Source: Amoebophrya sp. AT5.2 (taxonomy: Eukaryota; Sar; Dinophyceae; Syndiniales; Amoebophryaceae). From it: a stretch of DNA of 16,043 bases. How positions within the stretch are numbered: position 1 is the first letter of the stretch; each line of letters opens with the position of its first letter. The stretch lies in contig RXOD01005078.1 of assembly GCA_005223375.1 (NCBI GenBank), forward strand, positions 1 to 16,043. Direction: 5' to 3'. The notes beneath the pieces are model-generated. The model was given only the letters and a program-made list of their open reading frames with translations. It did no database searches and was not told the DNA's origin. Made by a program: the position numbers and the translations under genes. Positions 8,999 to 16,043 of this stretch are shown here, piece after piece.

Positions 8999-10657
8999 AT
9001 GATCGCGAAGCGAGGTTTCGAAGATTATTTTGAAGATTTCACCGAGATTTACGACAAGCACTCCCCGACTCTCTCCGGATCTTCACCGCCACCAGCTTCA
9101 TCTTCACCGGTGGAACATCATGCCGCAACTGTTCCCACTCTCCACGCAGAGAGCAGGGGGGATTTTCAGTTTCTTTTCATGATGATAGGGGGCACACGCA
9201 CAGGAAACTTCAAGGTACGGTAGGCTTCCAGGGAGCAGTGGAAAAAAAAAAATCAAGTAACGCGATCGAATCAATTGGGAGGTAAGAAGTTGCACTGAAG
9301 CATATACGAGATCAAATCACGAACCCGTGCAGAGCGACGTCACCAAAGCAAGAGACTCAAAAAAAAACTTACAGACACACGAGCGGCAAAAAACAAACAC
9401 ACAGGTGAAACGGGACAATGATTGCAGCACTTCTTTCGCAATCCGGATTCCATTGCTCCGCCCCCCTCAGACGTTATTGTTCTCCAAAATCATTGCAAGC
9501 GCATGCTTCAATCTTCATATGAATTCGGTGTACAGCTCGTTACAAATTTCTCATCCCAGCGCTCGTCTCGTGAGTAGTTATGCGTCTTGAATGCACATTT
9601 TCTACTCATCGCTGCCGCACTTTTAGTTATAGTTTCAGTCACTTACTATTTGATCACCTTCACCATGAAACTCGATATTCTACTTCCCATACTCATACTC
9701 ATCTTTACTCCAATCAAGATCAACTTACTAGCTTTCTCCACCTTGCTTTCGGTCATCTCTCTGTACCCACCAGCCGCCCCTTCCTACGGTGCCAGCGACT
9801 TGTTGCCGGGAAATGGCGGGGCAAATCCAGAGTACAGGATAAAGCGCTCCTTTTCTGGCCGTCTTTTGTGTGCAGCGTTGTTTTGACATCCACAAGCAGA
9901 ACGTCGCGAGTGCGTCATCTGTTCTCTAAATCCGATGTTGCCGAGGATTTTGACGCAGTACCTATACAGAGGTAAAGTATCAACATTTCTCGAAGCGTTC
10001 TTGTTGCAGTCGTGCACTGTGCTAACATCCATGAAGAGGACGTCACAAGGTGTGCCGAGCGAGGTATGACTCGTCTTGCTTTATAATACCATTTTATTTT
10101 GGTAGCATTAGAAATAAATATGCAGCACCTGCTCCAGCCAGTCTAGCACCGTCAGACTTTAAGGCTTTCGTTGAGTGTGTCGCTTGGCAGGACCAAGCGT
10201 CGCCCTCGAAACCCGCGTCATCGTTCTACTAGTCATCAAAATGGAAATGCGCCTTACATCTATTTTACCTTCTCAGCGGCCGGGGGCGCGCGTTCTCGAT
10301 GTCGTTGCTCGTCTGCATGCTGTGGGCGGAAGCCGGAAGAGCGTGTACTGTTGTGTAAATCAAGTAATCATGCGTGACACTGGCTCTACACTCACCTTGA
10401 TGCAATTTCAAACTACTTCCCTATGCGTCTACCCGGCTAAAAAAACTCAATACCTAGCGTCGCAACAGCAGATGGCAAATTGGGTCGAAAAACCCCATTC
10501 CGCGCTGTCATCGAAGACCCCAAGTAATCTCCTATGCGTGCATGTCTCAGTCCCCACCTTCTTGGCGCCACTATTTCCTGACGCGTTCCCCGCTTTTCAT
10601 TCATCGCCAAACGCTGCATTCCCGCGCAAGGCCAGGCTCCTCTCATCCTTTTTGTAA
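8999..10657 (+). CDS. Hypothetical protein with Cys/His cluster, seven exons
   Basis: This is the only plus-strand gene. Exons: 8999-9214, 9333-9404, 9471-9569, 9774-9831, 9900-9971, 10010-10063 and 10191-10657. The introns are 118, 66, 204, 68, 38 and 127 nt, all GT-AG and in phase, for 346 codons. Donors include GTGAGT (9570) and GTATGA (10064). Acceptors before 9471 and 9774 have long pyrimidine tracts. The N-terminus is acidic (GFEDYFEDFTEIYDKHS), then Ser/Pro-rich. Exons 4-6 encode ATCCREMAGQIQ, ECVICSLNPMLPRILTQYL and VVHCANIHEEDVTRCAE, a Cys/His set that could bind zinc and loosely recalls RING spacing without matching it fully. A hydrophobic stretch (TRVIVLLVI) follows. The second half of exon 7 is weakly coding, so the stop at 10657 is uncertain. 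Confidence 0.58.
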
Positions 10658-10867
10658 ACAACGACGAGAATCCGAATTCTCAAGCTGTGCCAGTGTACTG
10701 TGCTATCTACTACACCGACAACGACATTGTCTCACTATCACACATCCATGATTAATAATATGAGGTCTAATCTTCATGTTTGAAATGAAAATACAGCCTC
10801 ACTGAGAGACACCACACAATCACAAGCTGGTGCAGCTCTACGAGATATAGTACTTCTACGATTACCA
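10658..10867. other. Convergent intergenic gap
   Basis: About 210 bases between the stops of the plus-strand gene and the next minus-strand gene. No coding signal seen. Both 3' ends must fit here, or transcripts overlap. Confidence 0.5.
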
Positions 10868-11851
10868 TTACACCACCACCGAACTGATCGACCTCTCGCC
10901 AACTGCCCTAGAGCTATAAATCTGAGTTGGGTTCTTGTTGACGTCCCCCGGTTCTTCTGTAAGGTTTGTTACCCTGTCCCTCGCTTCACCGTGGGGTTCC
11001 GCATCAACGAAGGACAGCGTTCGGAACCGCACACTTAATCGTCTGATAGGGAGCGACCGTCTGCAAAGAAGACGCTTCACGCCACGTTCACGCGTGAGGG
11101 CCGATGGATGGCATATTGCACGTCGGACTTCTCGCACTCGCCGGGAACGTCGGACGCTTCGAGAGTATACGTAGACTACAACATCTCTAAATCTGTCTGC
11201 GCCAGTCCTCCAACAGCACCTCTTCGACATGGCTGGTGCCGATACCCGTAAGCCCGTTCTTGACGATGTCGTGGTACGTAACCCTCCCTGCGTCAAACTC
11301 GTACTCCTGCGCATTTACTTTATAATTTCGCTCAACACCGCCGAGAGGCGACTGAGAGAGTGGCTTCCTTAAGTTCCATCGTGGACTCAGCGAACGAGGA
11401 CTGCGGGGTTTCTATCGCCGGGCGAAACACGGACGCCGCTTTCCAAACGCAGAGTTCACTTTTTTATTCGCATCTCCCCCCGTCGTGCACTTCCGCGTCG
11501 AAGGCACACAAGTCGCCCTCCAACTCGTCTCTAAGTGCTTCAGCAGCAAGATGATGTCCTTCCCAGACTCACAGCAAAGCCGTCCATCGCAACGTCCAAC
11601 TGCACCGTTTTTCGCCCGATTGCAGTGTGCGCAAAAAGACAATTCCCTTACGTTTCAAACGTTGCGAAAGCGAGGTTTCGTCTCCTGCAGCTCGAGCTCA
11701 CGCGTGACCTCCCATCCTCCGGGGGGAAGCACCGGACCACAACAACTCCGAAGTCCGCAGTGTCATCTCTTTCAGCGCTGAAAACAAAAAGGCCCCTCAC
11801 CTTCTCCTTCAATATTAGGTGAGACTGCACGTCACGGAGAGGGAAGGACAT
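10868..11851 (-). CDS. Hypothetical protein, about 230 aa, multi-exon
   Basis: The ATG at 11851 starts MSFPLRDVQSHLILKEK. Exon 1 (11702-11851, 50 codons) contains FSAERDDTADFGVVVV and ends at a GTGAGC donor. Later exons: 11573-11599 (LDVAMDGFA, before GTGAGT), 11510-11523, 11353-11458 (ELCVWKAASVFRPAIETPQ), 11220-11330 (NAQEYEFDAGRVTYHDIV), 11092-11186, and 10868-11060, which has RTLSFVDAEPHGEARDRV and ends in TAA. The introns are 102, 49, 51, 22, 33 and 31 nt, GT-AG and in phase (232 codons). The strand and the first, fourth, fifth and last exons are convincing. The others are weaker, and VLLEDWRRQI followed by a stop at 11187 is a rival ending. No domain recognised. Confidence 0.48.
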
Positions 11852-12248
11852 ATTATATATTGCAGACCTAGTCGCGCAGCTACTTCTTGTTCTCGCTGTC
11901 GGCATAGTTTGCATATCTACCTCGGTTTATGTAACGCTCAGAGTGAGAGAAACACACTTGGTCACAAGATACGCGCGCAATGATTCTTCTTCCACATAAA
12001 AGGCACACGAGGAAGGCTGACAGTATCGCATTGGGGTGGTAGGCACGCGCACGAGGCGATTAGGAGTCATACATTAATTGGAATACACAAGCCCACGCGT
12101 CAGATTTGGCGCGACGGCTTCGTGTTCATCGTAAATGTTTGCTCATTTTGGGTCTGTCGTGAAAAGGCAAAGGGCTACATCCATAATATGTGTTCGTGGT
12201 GTGCGTGGTGAATACCCCACTGTTTGAGCCGGTTAGGAGCCCTTTTCT
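11852..12248. other. Intergenic region
   Basis: Nearly 400 bases between two minus-strand genes. No coding stretch stands out. It should hold the promoter of the gene starting at 11851; a short TATATAAT-like run lies close upstream of that ATG on the minus strand (11852-11860). Confidence 0.4.
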
Positions 12249-13342
12249 TCACAGACAGCTGTTGTGTGCCTCCGGTTCCTCGCCCACATCCTGGTGGCTG
12301 AACAACTTCGCCATCCACGAAGCCAGCGTGTAGCCCTCGGGTAGTTTTGGTTGCTCTTTATCATTTCGTAGCCCCTCAACATCATGTACACCGCCGCCCT
12401 CTTCTTGATGATGCGGCTGTTCTGGGAAGCTTTGCTGCTCGAAGTCTTGCAGAGGATGTTCAGCGGCATCGTGTCAGAGTGGATCACCCCTTTGAGGACG
12501 ATGGAGAGCCACCCCGGATCAGCGAGGTCCTCGCAGTGAGTCGCTCACCACGATGAACATGACGAAGCAATACACGACCCACTGTCTGATGCTGTCGCGC
12601 TTCTTCGAAACGTGCGCGGCGCGACACGGACGGCGCGACGAGCAGAGCCTTCAACCCCTCCAGCAGGCCTTGGGCGACGAGGTCCTTGATCTGTCCGTTA
12701 TGGTTTGGAGCTGGGGACCTGGAAATTGGTCACGTCAGCGAAGCGAACGGGGTGTTAGAACCCCTAGATTTCGATTTCCCGCCACGCGGACTCCATCTTC
12801 ATCTGTTCTTCGTCTACTCAGGAATCACGACTACAAGGCGAGTCACTCTTCAAACGACGAAGCAAGTGACTACAGGCGGTCTTCTGTGCCTCTCGCACAG
12901 AAAGGTCTTCGCAGAACAAGACTGTGCATTCTTCGTTCCAACAGAATTCTATTTTTTCAGCCAGCTCGTCGCGCATCGAAGTCGCATTGTTCTCGGTCGG
13001 GTACTTCCACTCTGGTCGACCTTCCGCTTCCTGGCCATCTTTCTTCTGGCTATTAATTCCTCTGTCCTCGGCAACCTCATCTCTCAGCAGCGAGCCGACC
13101 CGTCAGCGCCCTTCCCGCCTTTTACTTTTCCCGTGGCCTCATCATCCGAGCCGGCGCAATACACTATAAAGGAAATTCCGTCGTCCACCCGAGTGTCGGC
13201 GTCGACCGGCGCGCACTTGGTACATCCGCGTTTTCTGTTGAATAGACTGTCGTGGTTAGGTACATCCCCTGCTCGAATGGCTCGCCGCTGCGTCCCCTTT
13301 GTGGTCGGTCCCGTGCTTGGTGCTGCGGCCCCTGTGTCTCAT
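12249..13342 (-). CDS. Hypothetical protein with one membrane segment, about 259 aa
   Basis: Exons: 13268-13342 (ATG, MRHRGRSTKHG), 13126-13227, 12835-13075, 12628-12710, 12549-12602, 12392-12529 and 12249-12335 (TGA). Intron lengths are 50, 124, 25, 19 (or 22) and 56 nt with GT-AG, all in phase. The first junction is different: 40 nt between two copies of a 9-base repeat. The protein has a CTKC pair, an acidic Lys/Glu-rich region (RGINSQKKDGQEAEGRPEW), more cysteines (FCWNEECTVLFCEDL), an amphipathic helix (LVAQGLLEGLKALLV), a membrane segment (WVVYCFVMFIV) and an acidic end (FSHQDVGEEPEAHN). Exon 12835-13075 is very convincing. No family recognised. Confidence 0.55.
13219..13267. repeat. 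9-bp direct repeat flanking a frame-breaking 31-bp spacer
   Basis: GGTACATCC occurs at 13219-13227 and 13259-13267, 40 bases apart. On the minus strand the frame before the first copy (SHSSRG) and after the second (CTKCAPVDAD) join exactly when one repeat unit of 40 nt is removed. Without removal the frame hits TAA. No GT-AG choice of correct phase was found at this point. Confidence 0.7.
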
Positions 13343-13570
13343 GAAGGTAATTTCAGCGCGAGTCTTGAGCTGAAAGCGACTAGAAACGCAGGCAAGGTTA
13401 CTTGCTCGCTATAGCGTGTTGCTGCGCATACGCATAGAACACGAACGCCTACGCCAACCCAACGGGTCAATACATCATGTTTATGTATGAGTTTCGATTC
13501 GTGACTTGTCGACTTGCAGAAAAAGGCTGTCACTCATGGATCGACACGAGCAAGGAAAAATAATATCAAT
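13343..13570. promoter_or_regulatory. Short intergenic region, presumed promoter
   Basis: About 230 bases between the stop at 13571 and the ATG at 13342, both on the minus strand. A 64-codon minus-strand frame crosses it but reads poorly. The promoter role is inferred from position. Confidence 0.3.
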
Positions 13571-14210
13571 CTAAACTCTCACACTCACTGCAGGTTCAGT
13601 TATGACGCTTCTGGGCTTTCGTATTCTCTCTGCATCAACGCCTACATCGCCACTTGTAGAAACGTCGGCGACTGTAACATTCCATAGATGAAGAGAAAGA
13701 CGCTCTGGCTCCACTCCATACGCATATAGGAAGGAATGACTTCTTCCTCCAGCTTTGGTTCCACTCCATACGGTATGGATGCCGGGGAGGCCGGAGAATC
13801 CTCTGCATAGACGCACCTTCTCGGTTGTAGGTGGAAGTGTGTAGTGACATTCTCTCGTTAGTCATTTTCGAAGTCGAACAGCGGAATGCCAGATCCGACG
13901 TCGGGCTCCATCCAAGCGACGCGAAGCCTGCTGCTGCGCTCTGCCTACACTGCTCCAACTCCCGGAGAGAAACAAAGTTCATGCTCGGTTGCCATTTCAA
14001 GTCTTTGCTACTATCCCCCTCGACAATTTCCGCCACAGAACCCCGAAACAGATTGCCCCCCACAATCTTGTAGCCGTGTCACATCGCTACATACTCTCCC
14101 TCCCCGAAGTGTAAAATCGCTTCGCCCCGAGTAGTGAAGTCTTGCGGTACAGCACAACCCCACGCGGCGAAGAGTGGTAAGACACTATCGCGCACGCAAG
14201 GACGTGCCAT
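13571..14210 (-). CDS. Secreted or membrane protein with signal peptide, about 180-195 aa
   Basis: The ATG at 14210 has a favourable context (ATCATGG). Exon 1 (14091-14210) encodes a signal-peptide-like start (MARPCVRDSVLPLFAAWG) and GEAILHFGEGEY. A 24-nt GT-AG intron (14067-14090) joins it to IVGGNLFRGSVAEIVEGDSS, NFVSLRELEQCRQSAAAGF and STYNRE. A frame change near 13700-13820 can be explained by a 50-nt unit between direct repeats or by a 14-nt GT-AG segment. The next part holds MEWSQSVFLFIYGML. A 20-nt GT-AG segment (13653-13672) then leads into VGVDAERIRKPRSVITEP and TAG at 13571. The first two exons are strong, the C-terminal half less so. No family recognised. Confidence 0.55.
13706..13772. 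repeat. 17-bp direct repeat, 50-bp period, one mismatch
   Basis: TGGCTCCACTCCATACG at 13706-13722 and TGGTTCCACTCCATACG at 13756-13772. It lies inside the gene at 13571-14210, at the place where the minus-strand reading frame changes. Deleting one 50-nt unit restores a continuous frame (HPYRMEWSQSVFLF). Confidence 0.8.
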
Positions 14211-14469
14211 GATTTGAAGTGGATAGATGTGGGGTGGTCATTAGTTTCCGTTCTGCTGAAGCTGTCTGAGAAGAGATTAATAGACGCGGCACCAGCAAGG
14301 TGAAACAAGCGACGGCCGCCTCGATTTCAGTTCGTAGATGGAAGAAATAGATGAAGCAACGCGCCTGGCCCTCTCACTCTGCGCTGCGTGATCGTCAGCG
14401 TGATCTGCATCGAAGCGGCAAACGCGGCCCAGCCTCTCCAACTACACTCCTACCTAAGTACATGCGAAA
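14211..14469. other. Intergenic region
   Basis: About 260 bases between two minus-strand genes; no convincing coding stretch. It should hold the promoter for the gene starting at 14210. Confidence 0.35.
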
Positions 14470-14984
14470 TCAAAGGGCGCGCAGCGAATTGGTTTGTGAG
14501 GACCTGTCTATCGAAAACTTAAATACAAAACTCCGAGGCTCTGGCTGTTTTCTACTTTCCTCGGGAGCACCAAGTAGAAGTAGATTGGAAAATTGTCCAC
14601 GCCAGAGGTCCGATACTGGAGCCACTACTACTCCCGACGTCAATGCCTGCAGTTATCGTCGCCGATGGTGTGATAGCGTCTCCCATATCCCCGACCCCCG
14701 TGCGTGACGTGCTCGGAAATTTAATTTGTAGGCGCCATAACTGAAAATGCCGCGAGGCTCAAAATACCACACTCCTAGCGCTGCAGACACAATGGCCCTG
14801 CGGGGGTGGCTTCGATCCCCACCGGGCTCGAGCACTGCAACCGCAATGTCGTCGAGCAACTCCAGTGCGTTTAAAATTGCGACTAATGATCAGTAGCTGC
14901 GTCGGTAATTTGATATTTCATCAGACAGGCGCGCCTAGAAAGATGGCAAGTTCGGTTCCGAGACTGAGAATAAACGGAGTGCAT
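14470..14984 (-). CDS. Hypothetical protein, about 129 aa, four exons
   Basis: Exons: 14901-14984 (ATG, MHSVYSQSRNRTCHLSRR), 14773-14859 (LLDDIAVAVLEPGGDRSH, then AIVSAALG), 14556-14740 (LWRLQIKFPSTSRTGVGD, TAGIDVGSSSGSSIGPLAW) and 14470-14503 (KSSQTNSLRAL, TGA). Introns 2 and 3 are GT-AG of 32 nt (14741-14772, with a CATTTTCAG acceptor) and 52 nt (14504-14555). The first junction has no GT in phase; a 41-nt GC-AG segment (14860-14900) fits, as does a 50-nt unit between two CGACG repeats. The frame is continuous over 130 codons. No domain recognised. Confidence 0.52.
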
Positions 14985-15436
14985 TATATGTAGGCGCGAG
15001 AGATCGGCAACGCTGGCAGCCCGTTCGTCGCTAGCGTAACACGGCGACCAAAGTACGCCGAGAAGATAGCAAGCGCCCGGGGCCTGCGTCGACGAATCCG
15101 CCCTCCTTACAACGTCGACAAGAGAGTTTTCATCTTGAGTAACACGAGCCTTGATTTTTTGACGACATGCGTCTGGAGATATTGAGTTATCGAGTGATTC
15201 GGAATAACGACAGGACCGACTTCAATTGATTTTCATCGTACTACAAACTGTTTTTTTGAATTCAAACAAGATCGATCTTCGCTCTGGTAGTGCAGCGGAT
15301 TCATTTCCGTTCAAGAATATAATAAAGGGATAACTTGTTACGATTGTCACGACACAGATTCAGACTCAGTCTTATTTTCGAGCATTAAATAAAACGACGA
15401 CGCTCCTGGTGTAGCTAGGGCGTTTAAGTAGTGGCT
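14985..15436. other. Intergenic region
   Basis: About 450 bases with no convincing frame on either strand. AT-rich patches occur around 15230-15330. It should hold the promoter of the gene at 14984 and the 3' end of the gene to the right. Confidence 0.4.
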
Positions 15437-16014
15437 TCAGTCTCTCCGTACTTCTCCCATTTCGCCGGGCCCGTCTACAGCGAGAACGTTGCCGACCTCT
15501 CAGACTCCGCCGCGTGCAGGCTGATGTGACTGCCATGCGTCTGCTGCAGCAAAGTCCCACACCAGGTAGATGGGGAACTTCCCGCGATCTCCTTCTTCCC
15601 CAGCACCTTCCCCTCCTGCGAAAACCCGAAAACCCTCCCCATCAATCCACTGAGCACCGCCACCCTCCCCGAGGGGCGGCCCCAGCTCGCCACCTCGTAC
15701 TTCGGCCAAATGCCCTGGCTTCCACTGGTGCCCAGGATGAGCATGCCGCCCGGCCCCTTGTCCTCGATGTCGCTGATCAGCTTGGCCAACTTCTCCGGAC
15801 CGGCGCGGACGGTGGCGCCCGCGAAGACTTGGGCCGCGACGGCGGCGGCGTTTTGGTTGTTCTCCTCGCTCATCATCAGCAGGATGGCCCGCTTGTACTG
15901 CACACCCTTCAAGGTGTGCACCTTCGGATCAGTATGAAAGGAAAACCCGGCGGGGGGTTCTCCGATGAGACGCGGCTCATCGGCCTCGCTACGGAACCTC
16001 TTCCCGCACGGCAT
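15437..16014 (-). CDS. Hypothetical protein, Ala/Gly-rich, 5' end at window edge
   Basis: From an ATG at 16014 a GC-rich frame runs 107 codons: FSFHTDPKVHTLKGVQYKR, AILLMMSEENNQNAAAVAA, EKLAKLISDIEDKGPGGM and LILGTSGSQGIWPKYE. A 44-nt GT-AG intron (15650-15693) joins it in phase to WIDGEGFRVFAGGEGAGEE and KFPIYLVWDFAAADAWQS. That frame meets TGA at 15500; a 66-nt GT-AG segment could carry it to VGNVLAVDGPGEMGEV and TGA at 15437. Without the 44-nt intron the first frame stays open to 15475, but it reads less well. A CT tract followed by CAACACAG just upstream of the ATG looks like a 3' splice site, so 16014 may not be the true start. No family recognised. Confidence 0.55.
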
Positions 16015-16025
16015 TCTGCTGTGTT

Positions 16026-16043
16026 GAGAGAGAGAGAGAGAGA
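16026..16043. repeat. GA dinucleotide repeat at window end
   Basis: A run of GA units reaches the last base. On the minus strand it is a CT tract a few bases before CACAG and an ATG, so it could be a polypyrimidine tract of an intron or 5' leader. Its full length is cut by the window. Confidence 0.9.

Noticed and set aside
9587..9886. Plus-strand hydrophobic frame of 99 codons resembling a membrane protein
   Set aside because: Most of it lies in the pyrimidine-rich intron 9570-9773 of the plus-strand gene; T/C-rich sequence gives Leu, Phe and Ile by composition alone.
12686..13414. Plus-strand open frame of 242 codons
   Set aside because: The minus strand carries clear coding segments over the same bases (for example RPEWKYPTENN, LAEKIEFCWNEECTVL) with proper exon phases. 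The plus frame is hydrophobic/Ser-rich and reads as their mirror.
1..16043. Reassigned stop codons (TAA/TAG as Gln, TGA as Trp, as reported for an Amoebophrya)
   Set aside because: Several good frames contain single stops, but in the long solid exons every Gln is CAA/CAG and no stop occurs. The isolated stops are better explained by introns, many of which also shift frame.
1..16043. Whole region as decayed pseudogenes or indel-ridden assembly
   Set aside because: Exons of 570-800 bases are free of frameshifts while others change frame every 60-100 bases, usually at GT...AG segments. Uniform sequencing errors would not be so uneven. It remains possible for individual sites.
1..16043. tRNA, rRNA, CRISPR arrays, insertion sequences
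   Set aside because: No cloverleaf, rRNA-like stretch, regularly spaced repeats or transposase-like frame was seen on either strand by eye.

Overview
Lineage. The window looks like a very compact nuclear genome of a microbial eukaryote. Base composition is balanced. Open frames are short and break at GT...AG segments. Several 3' splice sites carry clear pyrimidine tracts, for example before 9774, 9471 and 7209. There are no ribosome binding sites, operons or bacterial genes. No protein matches a family I can name with confidence, so I cannot place the organism. An alveolate or another protist with mini-introns is my guess. Glutamine in the long uninterrupted exons is always CAA or CAG and tryptophan is TGG, so I see no sign of a reassigned code.

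Layout. I reconstruct about 13 genes. Twelve are on the minus strand, head to tail: an incomplete gene running off the left edge (1-571 plus possible upstream exons), an acidic coiled-coil protein (1623-2690), a multi-pass membrane protein (2690-3487), a small single-pass protein (3970-4345), a 232-aa protein (4453-5643), a 630-aa membrane protein in eight exons (5705-7851), a C2HC zinc-finger protein (8275-8694), then 10868-11851, 12249-13342, 13571-14210 (signal peptide), 14470-14984, and one running from about 15437 to 16014. One gene is on the plus strand (8999-10657, seven exons), diverging from the zinc-finger gene across about 300 bases. Gaps between genes are about 0-480 bases.

How the models were built. 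I translated both strands by eye, chose the frame that reads like protein, and joined neighbouring frames with GT-AG segments of the correct phase. Each multi-exon model keeps an open frame from its start to its stop; the two genes cut by the window edges and the B and A upstream exons are less certain. Many proposed introns are 19-56 nt. Exact boundaries of the shortest ones are inference, because GT...AG pairs are common. Gene positions and strands are better supported than the splice sites. I see no metabolic pathway or gene system linking these genes; most are orphan proteins, several of them secreted or membrane-bound.
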